From Phoronis australis (lineage: Eukaryota; Phoronida; Phoronidae), in NCBI GenBank assembly GCA_002633005.1, contig NMRA01000493.1, forward strand, positions 237,647 to 301,646: a stretch of DNA of 64,000 nucleotides, given 5' to 3'. The position numbers were made by a program, and so were the translations under genes. Each line of letters starts with the position of its first letter. The first letter of the stretch is position 1. Below the pieces are notes generated by a model. That model did not search any database. It saw nothing but the letters and a program-made list of their open reading frames with translations, and was not told the origin of the DNA. Below are positions 1 to 10,440 of the stretch, one piece after another.

Positions 1-509
1 CAGTGAAGAGAATCAGCAGTTAGCCTACAGCGATAGCTACAAAGACAGCAGGTTATTGAATCAGTGAGTGTAACAGTTGCTGAAAGTGTCTCAGAAGTTC
101 ATCATAAGTCAAGGCTTCGCAGCACTGGCTTGAGCGTAGAACAGACATTACGTCCATGCGCGCACACAGCCTTCGATTTGGGGGGGCTCGAATTCTTGAC
201 GTAGTGGACGGGGGCACCACTTCGAATTGCGCGTTTGTGCCTGTTTAGTAGACTTTTATGTCATTCTCTCGGACGTTTTGTTTGAGTAGGCTTGTGAACG
301 TATGGTCAAGAATATTAAAGTGATTAACTTGAACCAGTCTTCCGTCTTTCGTAGCACCGAAGGTTAATCATGATTGGCACTGGTCTGTAACAACCTGCGC
401 CCACCCACAAACGGGGAAAAACGTGACACAGTGAGATCTTCAAAGATGAACAAAGAAATTAGATAATGTTGGTAAAAACAAGTTGATTAAATTTAGAAAG
501 AGATAATTA
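1..509. other. no gene seen; fragment of a G-run repeat
   Basis: I see no exon or RNA gene here. Bases about 155 to 250 are a diverged, reverse-complement relative of the repeat at 13040-13262. Both have a GCGC-rich stretch, then 'gccttc', then a run of G followed by CTCGAATTC. Confidence 0.5.
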
Positions 510-791
510 ATGATGAAATTGTTCAGAATTGGGCAGAAACAGATCAGCAGGATGAGAAATAAGGTCGACTTATTTGACAGTAGCTCGAAAGGATTTTTTC
601 CTTCATTAGACATTTTTTATAGGCAGTTGATAAGAGATCATGGTGAAATTAGGTCAGAATTAATTAATTATTACTTCACCTTTGTCACAAATTGTCAAAT
701 GGAGACTCCGACTCCTATACCAGACCTATTTGATATCACAAAGGAAGTCTCGGAGGTTTTTAGCAACTGGATGACCTGTAGTAGAGGGTGA
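510..791 (+). other. 93-codon open frame, status unknown
   Basis: An ATG-initiated frame of 93 codons rich in Lys, Phe and Ser. I recognise no domain, signal peptide or repeat in it, and no splice sites clearly bound it. In DNA this AT-rich a frame of this length can occur by chance. It may be an isolated exon, a remnant or nothing. Confidence 0.15.
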
Positions 792-1028
792 AATTTTCAC
801 GTCTAAAAATTTGTGAAAGCAGTAAGTCTCGAGGAAATGACGGGTTAACTCAAGAATTTTATAAATGTTTATGACACGTAGTCAGAAATCATTGGTTCCT
901 ACATCTAAATATAGCTTTTAGTGGATAATAATCTACGTGTTAGGGACAAGGAGGCATGACGCTTTTACCCAAGTCTAATGGAGCTGGGCTACAGACTTCA
1001 GATAATTGACGACCAATATCACTACCAA

Positions 1029-1450
1029 GGTACCTAAACTACAAGGTCAGCGAACTCATAAACACGGGCACGGACGCATGAACACGACTCACGGACCTGC
1101 AAACACCGTCCACTGACTCACAAACGCGGGAACGGACTCACAAAACACGATCCACGCACCCAAATACACGGGACACGGACTCGTATTCACGAGGAAACAC
1201 GTCAACGGACCGCCAAACACGGGTCACGGACTCAACGGCTTTCTGGGTCAGCTGACATCTTCATTTTGTCCATAAACCATGTTTGGCGGTCCGTCAACGT
1301 GTTTCCGCGTGAGTATGGGCCCGTGTCCCGTGTATTTGGGTGCGTGAATCGTGTTTTGTGAGTCCGTTCCCGTGTTTGTGAGTCAGTGGACGGTGTTTGC
1401 AGGTCCGTGAGTTGTGTTTATGAGTCCATTGACCGTGTAGTTTAGGTACC
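1029..1450. repeat. 422-bp foldback (long inverted repeat) made of degenerate short repeats
   Basis: The block starts GGTACCTAAACTACA and ends with the reverse complement, TGTAGTTTAGGTACC. The two arms, about 190 bp each, are near-perfect inverted copies around a centre near 1240-1280. Each arm is built from about ten degenerate units of roughly 20 bp with the core ACGGACTCAnnAACACGG. A third, single-arm copy lies at 12649-12910, so this is a dispersed family. The long frames read through it are by-products of the repeat. Confidence 0.85.
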
Positions 1451-2004
1451 TTATACACAATGGTTATAAACAACTTCCTTCGTACAGATCGCCTAAATAA
1501 TATCATGGGGAAAACTGGTTCATCCAACTTTAACAGCTGTCAAAGGTCAGTATGTTGTAGGTTATACTAATCATTCGAGGTAGGAATAACACTCATGACC
1601 ACGGTCAAAATCTGTTTTTTGACTTTTACAAAGTATATGATACAATAAAATGTGACTTTATTTTTCAAACATTAAATGGTTTCAGTTTTGGGTAGGTTTT
1701 TTACTAGAAGGGTGAAGGTAATTGATTCTAAACTTACAACCTGTCAAGAATGTTTTCAATGCATATTATTTTCCGATAGAAAGGAGCGTGAGACAGGGTG
1801 ATTTTCTTGTCAGCTCCATTATTATGTCCAGCTGTTATATTTATGGCCAATTACATGCCTGTTGCAAAACTGAAGTTGAAATTCTTCAGTGAGACGATAA
1901 TACTCTGGTATAAATTGTCTAAAATTTTTAAAAACAATTTGGGTTATTGTCTGGCCTCGTGCTTAGTATCAGAAAGTGTGAGGTTTACACTTAAAGTGGA
2001 ACTT

Positions 2005-2360
2005 GCAGGATAATTTCTTACCTCAGTGATTGTTTGGTCAAATTAGTTAGAAACGCAACATATAGCGATGATGTGAATATGAAGTAGCTTGAAAATTATC
2101 AAAAGTTTTTAAGAACGAGTTTTGTGACAAAAATGAGCCGCCGTAAATCACTGAGCCGTATCCAGTAAGTAACGTGACGTGGTGCTGGGAACAATACTGC
2201 ACCAGTGATGCGGGCAATGTGAATCCGCGAAGTACTTCAGTAGTGCAAAGGTAACCTACTTTCAGATTTTATTCGGTTAGTTTTCACATGCACGAATTGT
2301 CAGTGAATACAGCTGCACTTTTTTAGCGTAGATTATGTTAAAACAGCATTTTCGTTCTGT
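2005..2360. repeat. dispersed repeat, copy 1 of 2
   Basis: This stretch is related over its length to 30555-30920. Shared blocks include 'acaacatatagcgatgatg' (acgcaac in this copy), 'gtatccagtaagta' and 'gcgcaaaggt'. There are many substitutions and small indels, so it is an old dispersed family. No coding content is recognised. Confidence 0.7.
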
Positions 2361-4040
2361 TCCTGCTGCACATCAACATAGTTTGGAGAATGCAGAAAGA
2401 GTGTAGTGACTCACTTAACGGATTTACGTGGACTGGAACCAAGCAAGAGCTTAGGAATATGTGTCTGTCATAATTATAAACAAAAAAGGATTACTTCAAA
2501 TTTGAACTTTAATGTTTAGAAAAGTCGAAACACTTCTTTGTTTGGCAAAACTAGTGTAGTCAAACCTTTTGGGCTTTCTAAGTAAGTCTATGTAATGAGA
2601 AATCCCCAGGAATGGATAGCGCAAATAGAACGAAGCTAAACATTATAATAGAAATATTGTTTTTGGTAAGATAAAACCCCAAATGTAAATAAAATGTGAC
2701 TTAATTTCCATGAACATGGTGGTTTGCCAGTTTCTGGAGTAAATATTATATTAAAACCATTAATTGTAATGTGGGATACCCGTTGCTTGGATAGAAACAA
2801 CGAAGTTTTAAGTGTTTTCAAACTATGTTTTCAAACCATGTGGAGGTAGTCTGATCAAAGTATGATTGTAATTTGTTGTATCTTACAAATCTTGATAACT
2901 TCAACAACAATACAGTACGGTAAGTTGTTTTCGTGGCACGTCAACAAATGTTTAGTAACATTCAGACTCATTTCGAAAATGGCGCGGCTGCAACTCCGCT
3001 GTTGCCTGACACGTACGCTTCGAATAGTGCGTCACGATTAGTTACGGTTCGAGTCGAGTTTGAGTTCCGGTCCACAGCTTATAAGTATAGCAAGCGTTTG
3101 ACATTAACATGCAGACTCACACAGGTGGCGAGGCAAACTTCTCTCGGAGAGCTGTGAAAACATAACTTCCAAGAGTAGAGACGTAAGTAGTGAACGGCAA
3201 CTGTGTAAGCAAAAAATCTCGTCTTCGATGAATCCGCCATCACGGTTTTAAAAACAAGTAAATGTTTCTAGTGCGAAACCAGATAACGGGATATAATCTT
3301 TTCAGTCGAAATAGAACAAAAAAATTATTTTTGGCATTTTCTGTTTCACTTTTGTGTGAAGTTAAGACGAATGTGCGTTATATTTTGCTAAAATACATAT
3401 TGGCTTACGTCTAATCTTAGTTTGCCCTTAATCACCCCATCATTAAGGTTAAAAGTTGGATTCTTACCTCGAAATCTCGAGTTCACTCGATATCTCGACT
3501 GAGAATTTTCACTCGAAGGGGAGGGGTTTGGAAAAGGTGGCATATATGGGATTGGTGATTATACTCATGGTGGCACCATCACGTGGTGTATTAGAACATC
3601 TCCATCACAGTCTTTGTTGTTGAGAAAGTGATTCACCTTCTAGCAAAATCTACTAATTCCAAAACTGGGGCCTGTAGTTTCACACGTCTAAGATTTAATA
3701 TTTCACTCACTAGGCTTTGTACACAGACAAATGACAGCCTCACTCCATCACCGCCTGCACCGACAATCATCACAATGATGCAGCTCATTAGGGCATTAAG
3801 ACGCTCAGCGACAGGCGTGGTCATGCTTTGCAGGGGATGGGATCGATTTACATTGTGAGCTTGTTACGCATATATGCAGTGTTGCGACTGATTTTTTTCA
3901 TCATTGCATTGAAGATGCCAGAGTTGTTTTACTTTGCTTTCCTACCATACAACAAGTTTCATAGTTGAATCTCAAGTTTTGCTCTCAACTGCCGATTCAG
4001 TGCAGACTGGTCACAGTGTAACCTAAATTATTGCAGGAGG
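2361..4040. other. no gene seen
   Basis: Several short frames exist, for example 2933-3157 and 3628-3858. None has recognisable domains, consistent splice sites or a repeat relationship that I can see. Confidence 0.5.
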
Positions 4041-4046
4041 AAAGCA

Positions 4047-4117
4047 CTCGCTGGTTCCCTGCGTGCTTAGCCCAGCCAGCTACCGCCCCACCTAGCGGCA
4101 CGCAGGGAACCAGCGAG
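4047..4117. repeat. perfect 20-bp hairpin
   Basis: Bases 4047-4066 (CTCGCTGGTTCCCTGCGTGC) are perfectly complementary to 4098-4117, with a 31-base loop. The flanking 'gaggaaagca' is also repeated. It could be a short TIR element remnant at the left edge of the CTCF-like repeat that follows. Confidence 0.8.
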
Positions 4118-4121
4118 GAGG

Positions 4122-4440
4122 AAAGCAGGGCGTTGAGATGCATCCGCTACCGGTGCGACACCGCAAGCGTTGTGCTTTGAGGGGCGTTTTTAGTAGTATC
4201 ATAAAAATGACCAATACATGGCGCAGAGTACCTCGAACCCGCGGTCTGAAGGGGAAAGCGTCGTTTCTGTCTCTCTATTACAAAACTATTTGTCAAAATT
4301 CACGAAAACACACTAAGGAATTCCCAAAGATACAAAGCCAAACGAAGAACTTGAACTTATACCACTAGGGGGCGCAGCGGCACTCGGAGCCGTCAAAAAG
4401 TCGAAAGCAACCATTGTCACATTAAGCAGACTTATAGACT
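4122..4440 (+). repeat. solo unit of the repeat family found at 48720-50960
   Basis: The order of blocks matches units at 48720-49010: a GCG-rich head, 'atcataaaaatg', 'tggcgca', a degenerate middle with 'aaagatacaaag', then a CTCF-like core. That core, CCACTAGGGGGCGC at 4362-4375, is the closest match in the window to the vertebrate and insect CTCF consensus. Whether it binds anything is unknown. Confidence 0.7.
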
Positions 4441-4644
4441 AACCGATTCGCCCTCTGCAATTGAGTAATCTCCATTTTTGCTATTTCTGAACACCATTGG
4501 GATACCTGATGTTGTCAGCACACCAAAGCAGAGAAATCAGGTAATCACGTACTCTATGGCAGCGAATGGCGGCCTCGTTGAATGGCGCCGTAGCAAAGTC
4601 TGATAGCCTATGGACGACAAAATATAAAATCACCACAAGGGGAT

Positions 4645-4735
4645 CGCGTCCAGAAATCAGCGTCAGCTATGGTCTTCTCATCAGGAAGACAACTGCTATT
4701 ATAAGTTTGATAACGATCGTTTAAACAGTTTGACG
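4645..4735 (+). repeat. dispersed repeat, family of three (copy a)
   Basis: Related to 5365-5460 (same strand) and 7240-7345 (opposite strand). All share 'aaaatcaacgtc' or 'aaatcagcgtc', 'ggtcttctca' and a downstream 'gatcgtttaaac'-like block. In the 5365 copy the minus strand stays open for 79 codons (5293-5532). The family may derive from a coding element I do not recognise. Confidence 0.55.
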
Positions 4736-5364
4736 CCAAACACTGACTTGGCAAACATAAAAATAGAAATTCGCCATACACTAAAGAGCACAGCTCAGTC
4801 GCATTGGTCTGACTAAAAACTCGTTGTCATCTGTTACCATTTCCATAGCTAGGAAAACATCTACCAAATGTCAAAAAGATCTTCCAAACAGTTAAAGCCT
4901 ATCTTCAACGGTAACACCTGTAAATTTGGGTCCTACAGTATCATGTTAAGGGCATCGCTCTGAGCCAACAAGTGCCATCAATTGCCAAATATAACGAACT
5001 GTTATTGCAGGCTTGCTTAATACGTCACCGCGAGAGTCACCTCTTAATTAAAACAGCTGCTAATAACGCCCGCACGCAATGGTGTTCTATTCAGATCCCT
5101 CTTCAATACACCGTTTATCGGCCTTTTTGTTGTTTGTGCTGGGATCTCGCGGTGACGCAACATGGCACGAAAAGGCAGCTTCACCTGTCGTTAGACGGGC
5201 TTACATTTGCGTGATTTAACTCGCATTTTTTTATTTTACTAAGGACCATCTGGTTAGCCTAATACATCCAAACTAACAAAATTCCGTTGAAGCTAGGCTT
5301 TAGGAGATCCAGAGCTTTCAACGCAAAAAACCCAGGAACTGACACTAAAGCGGGCCAACAAACC

Positions 5365-5460
5365 CGTTCGAAAATCAACGTCGTTTGCGGTCTTCTCAAC
5401 AGCATCAAATTCTGCCCGGCAGTGTTTGTAATGATCCTTTAAATTGTTTATTGTCTCAAA
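5365..5460 (+). repeat. dispersed repeat, family of three (copy b)
   Basis: See the copy at 4645-4735. The minus-strand frame reads acidic and basic residues through this segment, ending near the DFRTGL-like sequence. No family is recognised. Confidence 0.5.
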
Positions 5461-5532
5461 CAATTCTATAGAAAGTGTTCGCAACGATTTCTGCAAGTAT
5501 GCCTTGCGACTAACAAAATATAAGGATGACAA

Positions 5533-6997
5533 ATGACATCTATGGCTATAGGGGCTAGAGTGGTAGAAACATGCTGTATACCTACTATATATTTAAGCAC
5601 ATTGTTTACTGGACAAGGCTGCTTCAAATGATAGTGTTACCATATATTACGGCAACAATGTGGGGTCGGCGGCTGGCAGAACTGGGCATCTGTAAAATGC
5701 ACCTGTGTACATACGGGTTTGGAGAGGTATTGTCCGTTATACGGACCGGGTCAAGCCACGTAATTTATTCCTTTCAGAATTTCGTCAGAGACAAATTGAC
5801 TGCTGCGACGTAAAAAATTGTTCTCTGTAATTAATAATTCGACTAAATATCAATTGTAGTGTAATATTAAAACGGAAATACAGTGTAAGAAATACATATA
5901 CTTATTAGATTATATACCTGGAAAATACTTGGTCGTTTCAAGTGCTCAATGCACAAGCTCTTTACATTGAAATAGGGTGGCATGCAGGTCTAATCAAGGA
6001 GTGAAATACAATAGGAGTGTTCACTCCGCCATCTTTGCTATTCGCCGCAATGGTTATCGGTCGAAAACCTACCGCTCCAGGCGGCGAGTAAGCAGCACTA
6101 ATTTAATAGCGGAGTCCGAACCATGTAAACATTCTACGGACTACACAGTTTTAGTGATTACTCTTCGGGGCTCTGGAGACAATTGCCCCCAGGTGCCAGG
6201 AAGGGGGTACATGGGAGAAGTGTAAGACAGGTAAAAACCAGGTGGGCACAAAATGAGTGTTGACATTCTCCCAGGGGGTACATTGCTAGATGTCTCTGAC
6301 CATTGACAATATGTGCTGAGGTGGTGATAAGATTTGACCCTCGTTTTGTGCATGACCACCAAAGACATGCCCCTGTGGTTATGTCAATACTATCCCGGGC
6401 ATTATTACTTGGTGCTCCCAGTTCACTGCTTGGTTTCATCTCCACCCAACAATTTCGCACGTGTTCCCTATTCAACGCACCAGGCTACTAGCAATGCAGA
6501 TAATTGTTTTATGCAGTGGGTGATACATGTACAGAAAGCAAGACAATTCACAACTACCTCAACATTGTAATCCATTCTGATGCGCTCTCACGTATAATTT
6601 TAGATCGTTCCCGCGTTATTTCTTAATGACATGCCCGTACAGGGTAAAGTCCACACTTTTCCACTATAATCAACAATAGTTACAAGTCAGTTGCTAATCT
6701 GTAGAATAGCTCATCGTAACTTACAAAACGTATAAACATTGAGTGTATCTTCACCCATAATTAACTAGTCAAAGTTGCAAAATGTCATGGCAAAATATTT
6801 TTAGAAATACTGAACAGCAATCAAAATATTCACTACCCACACAAGCGCACACCCCCGGCCCAGGGGGGCTCGATGGGCTCGAACGAGCCCCCCTTTGGCG
6901 AAAGGTTCGACCCAGAGAAACAAAAATTACGCGAAAACGAGCCAAAAGCCCACTAAAAAGGCTCGAATGCACTATTAGCTCTGATCGTGGTGTCCAG
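5533..6997. other. no gene seen
   Basis: Overlapping frames on both strands lie between 5977 and 6570, but none shows domain features. Bases 6840-6960 carry paired G- and C-runs (GGGGGGCTCG and CGAGCCCCCC) that resemble the G-run repeat at 13040-13262. Confidence 0.45.
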
Positions 6998-7095
6998 TTT
7001 TTCAAAGATTTTAAAAATTACGTGTGTAATGATTTAAAAGTACTATTTAACAAATTTTCTCTTTGGTAATGATCTGTAGATAAGAAGCTCTTTGA
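6998..7095 (+). repeat. dispersed repeat shared with 21592-21690
   Basis: About 97 bp are nearly collinear with 21592-21690, including 'atgatttaaaagtactattt' and a 'gtagataagaag' block. The second copy lies inside the part of duplication copy 1 that is missing from copy 2. Confidence 0.75.
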
Positions 7096-7239
7096 TGGAT
7101 TTTTTGAAGTTTGACAAATAGGTTTCTATTAAAGAGACGACGACACCTTTCCATTTTCGGACCGCTCTTGGGCAATTCTGCGCCTACCTACTTGCCATTT
7201 TTTGAAATTTCAAGTCATTTTTTGACGTCCGCCTTTTTA

Positions 7240-7345
7240 ACTACCAAATCGTTTAAACAATCATTATGGAAATTGGCAGGTCAGTGTTCCTAATAAGGAG
7301 ACTACAGCTGACGTTGATTTTCGAACGGGCTTGACTACTGCGGTA
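7240..7345 (-). repeat. dispersed repeat, family of three (copy c)
   Basis: Reverse-complement relative of 4645-4735 and 5365-5460. It contains 'acgttgattttcgaacgggc' on the plus strand. Confidence 0.5.
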
Positions 7346-7455
7346 GCGCTCCCTAGTTGGGATTTTATTTTATTTTGCGTCAGTGGCTGTATCTTCTTAT
7401 CCCTTTGCAAGTTAGTTGTAATTTGGTAGATGCGTTTCTATGGAGCTAACAACAG

Positions 7456-8040
7456 ATGTCGCGTATAACCCGTATACGATGATAAGCGGATATTATGACC
7501 ATCTAGCTCAACAACAGATGTCGTGTATATGCCTACCTAAGGTACCGACGGTACTAAACTTATAATACTAATAATAATATATTATGACCACCTAAATAGA
7601 ACAGAAACTTAATATGTTTAAACGTGTATTAATAACTAAGTCCATTCGAATAAACTACAAAAATCATCAAGGCGTCCATACACCATTATCCGTAAATTAT
7701 TAAATGTTCCAAATTAAATTTTCAAAGGTCCAGTGGTGACGCCGTGGTCGAAGACCTGTCTTTTGGGATAAAATAGGTGAATACGCACCTCTCTTGCAGA
7801 TAGGTATACACGTAATATCGCCCTTTGTTGAGGGGTCTGTAACACTTTGAGATACCTCGCCTTGTCGATTTCATTTCTCTGTCGTTGTAATTCTTAACAG
7901 ATAAAATGAGATTTACCGTCGTCTGCCCCCACGTAATACGTTTAAGAGCAAAATGCGATGCAGTAGTTTCCTTCGAATTCCAACTTCAATAAACCGGGCG
8001 TGCGAGTGCCGTAGGCCTCGTTTTCTTCCGTGTCTGTTCG
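7456..8040 (-). mobile_element. Polinton/Maverick-type element, terminal region including the polB 3' end
   Basis: This segment is collinear, as the reverse complement, with 19126-19750. Shared blocks include the polB tail codons near 8020-8040, the flank around 7740 (GTGGTGACGCCG-like) and the outer region near 7500 ('cagatgtc', 'gacggtactaaac'). Two copies that end at similar points suggest the terminal repeat of one element family. It directly adjoins the polB-like and capsid-like fragments. Confidence 0.65.
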
Positions 8041-8262
8041 TGGAAACCAGAGATGTTTTTCTCTCTCGAAAGCTTCTCGCGTGTCTGGTTTAGTCACATC
8101 CTCTAGACAGTTACCGAATATGGCCATGTACGCCGAGTCTGCGTCCATCTCGCAATATTCGAAATCGGATCTGTCAACGAATCTTAACATGAAAACTCCA
8201 ACATGCGCAACTTTGCGTACTGATAGACAAAGAAGTCTATTTGAAGCGGCAGGTTCAGGCGC
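7942..8262 (-). pseudogene. protein-primed DNA polymerase B, C-terminal fragment (Polinton type)
   Basis: The minus strand encodes a VYQYAKLRM-like segment, then the motif CEMDADSAYMA, then a WFPRTDTEEN block and a RTPGL(L/F)KLEFEG block. The D-x-D-S-x-Y signature is motif C of family B polymerases, and the tail blocks are typical of Polinton polB in invertebrates. The polymerase replicates the element by protein priming. The reading frame shifts near 8190, where the segment before motif C is in another frame, and ends early at a TAA at 7942. The middle part of polB is not upstream on this strand. It lies on the other strand at 9534-9979. The gene is dead here. Confidence 0.75.
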
Positions 8263-8275
8263 TTGGTTTTCTTTT

Positions 8276-9298
8276 TCATCTCCAATTCGTAGGTTCCGTC
8301 CCCGGTGCAGTTGACGTGTCTAAATTCCTTGACCTGGAAACAATACTGGGACCTGGAAACAATACTGGGACCTCCGATATTCTTGATTTAGAAGGAACTT
8401 GCACCTCGTCGATGTAAAGAGAGAGATAATTGATGCTGTAATGTTTAAAATTGAAAAGGCTTTTGGCATACGATCCATTATAGGCGTCTGTATCACAAAA
8501 GCCCACAATAACCCGACTTTTAGGATTTTGACCTAAAAAATTCTCTTGTGTCATGCACAGGTGCCCGGATGGGATTGAAAACACTTTACATTCGACGCGT
8601 CGCAAAAGGTACTTTGCGGTGCTTTTCTCGAGGTCCCTTTTGTTTGTTAGGTGTACAGTGGGGCTGAGTTTCACTTTCTTCACGAATAAGGCGGCGTCTT
8701 GGATCTTGATTTTTTGAACTGAACTTGCATTGCACCCGCCATCGGGAACATGAGGGCGAACGAGTTCTTGCTTCGCACCAATCTTATCTTCATGTCAAAT
8801 ACGTTGTTGAGTATAGGTATCTGTCTTGCATAAATATGTCACTGTGGAGTTTCGCTTTCACGTCATGGTAGCACTTCCTGTCGCAAGGGTTTTACGCGTC
8901 GTGTATCCTGACGTCGCTTAGCCGGGGAGTCAAATTTCCCGCTAGTATCCTTGTACCATAGCGCTGCAGTCAAGTGTCCGTTTTTGGCCTCGCTTCCGTA
9001 AGACAACAATGTTTTTAAATATGCGCTATAGCCGTAAGTGTTGGTTGAAGGAGAAATTCAAAGAGATATCGACTTGACTGATCATCGAATGTATAAGCCA
9101 CAGGTTGGTAGGGGCACAGTCGGGATCCGCAGCGATATTCAGTCCATCTGCGTTGGTTATTTTTGCCCTGGCGTAAAATCCTGCGTTTGTCAAGTCCACG
9201 TATTCGTCACCCGAACCAGGGACAAACAATTGCAGCAGCCCGTCGTCCTTGACGCTGGAGATGGGGTTGCGCTCCACCCATAACCTGGTTCCCGGGCT
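8276..9298 (-). pseudogene. Polinton-type major capsid-like protein, broken
   Basis: Two minus-strand blocks are recognisable. The N-terminal block (about 9298-9026) contains WVERNPISS, VPGSGDEYVDL and a SQVDISLN motif. The C-terminal block (8683-8276) contains FLGQNPKSRVIVG, AYNGSY and FNFKHYSINYLSLY. These match the family annotated in many invertebrate genomes as F54H12.2-like. I take that family to be the capsid-like protein of Polintons and adintovirus-like elements. Between the blocks (8684-9025) the frame is lost, and an in-frame stop sits at 9296-9298. It directly precedes the polB tail on the same strand. The family assignment comes from motif memory and needs a profile search. Confidence 0.6.
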
Positions 9299-9487
9299 TC
9301 ACACGCTGACGTCACGGATAGTTTGTTTCGCTGTTTCTGGATCGCACACGTTTGTCTGAGCGATCCAGTAACGGCGTTTTACCTTCGTCAGTACGAAGAG
9401 AACTAGGAGTGCAAATTTGACATGAGGATTTGAAACGACAAGATCATACACTGCGTCCTTTTTTCTCATAAGACGAGATTTAGCCAC
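9299..9487 (-). other. 62-codon frame continuing upstream of the capsid-like fragment
   Basis: This minus-strand frame is the same frame as the capsid-like N-terminal block and is separated from it by one stop codon. It is rich in Lys, Arg and Val, with a hydrophobic centre (FALLVLFVL). It could be the decayed start of the capsid-like gene, a neighbouring element gene or chance. Confidence 0.3.
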
Positions 9488-9533
9488 GAAGCGTTTCTAC
9501 AGCTTGACTAGGAAACAAATAAAGATATTCGTT

Positions 9534-9979
9534 CTAGACGGTGGAATCATAGCTAGAGTATCTACGATGGAATGTGACTTCGAAGTCCCGAGGTATCTGA
9601 GCTGGGAGAGTGCGCTTTGCAGAAATGCAACCTATATTCAAGAATATAGACATCAGCAGAGACGATATAGGATGCTTTATGCGGGAGTATGGTGAGAGAA
9701 ACAAAATTATGAGCCGACCACGACCACCTCTGGTCAAAAGTTTCATCGATCAGAAAATTCTGTTGGCAACCCCGCTTCTGACTATGGTACTTGGAACACG
9801 GCCTAGAGATAACAAACGCCTATCAATTGGTTGAATTTGCTCTCGTAGCTTCGAACGTTTTGGTGAGATCAGCGACAGGTGATAAAGCTATTGTAGCGCA
9901 GACGATGAAGCTTTTAGGTAACGGTGCATATGGTAAGGGCTATGAGAAAGGCATCGTCAAGCACTGCAATGCAATTTGA
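9534..9979 (+). pseudogene. DNA polymerase B, middle fragment (Polinton type), plus strand
   Basis: The plus strand encodes a MECDFEVP block, then FAEMQPIFKN, then SRDDIGCFMREY, LLATPLL, an LEHGLEITNAYQLVEF block and finally MKLLGNGAYGK. The last corresponds to the NSAYGK motif of protein-primed polB. At least two frame changes are needed (near 9600 and near 9780), so it is a pseudogene. It reads away from the polB tail at 7942-8262, which is on the opposite strand. The polymerase gene has been split and inverted by rearrangement, or pieces of two copies lie side by side. Confidence 0.75.
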
Positions 9980-10400
9980 GTTTCGTGATCAAGCGCAACA
10001 ATATGATCAAAAAACATCAGAACACTGTTGGTCACACTTAACAAATCAAACGAGCAACATACATGTAAGTCAAAATAGTAGTAAAATGACTTTTACAAAT
10101 TTCACGTCGCCACCTAGTGGTAGAAAATAAAACTTCTTTTAATTACAAATGCCATAACGGCTTTGATGTTTATCCTAAAGACGTGATCGAGTACTAGAAA
10201 GGTCGTTATATTTTGCTGAAGAAAGGTATGTTCAATTAAGATTTGAGAGGCACAAGAGAAAAAAATACAAAAGTGGACTTCCAATTGTGGCCTACTCTTT
10301 GACCTCCAACGGCTCTGCTTTACACTGAATAAAAAGTCATTTGCAATCAGCAATAATACTTTTGAAACAATTTGGATGACTCCCATAAACATATAAGTAT

Positions 10401-10440
10401 TACCAGGAAGGCATTGTCACGTGGCAATGCCTTCCTGGTA
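10401..10440. repeat. perfect 16-bp hairpin with CACGTG loop
   Basis: Bases 10401-10416 (TACCAGGAAGGCATTG) pair perfectly with 10425-10440. The eight-base loop is TCACGTGG and contains an E-box CACGTG. The stem is too short for a typical microRNA precursor. Confidence 0.85.

Noticed and set aside
1294-1527. 77-codon minus-strand frame rich in Thr and His
   Set aside because: It lies in the arm of the foldback repeat and follows its unit.
6141-6570. Overlapping frames of 62 to 105 codons on both strands
   Set aside because: They overlap each other in several frames with no domain, splice site or repeat evidence for any one.
10401-10440. microRNA precursor
   Set aside because: A 16-bp stem with an 8-base loop is too short for a Drosha/Dicer-type precursor.
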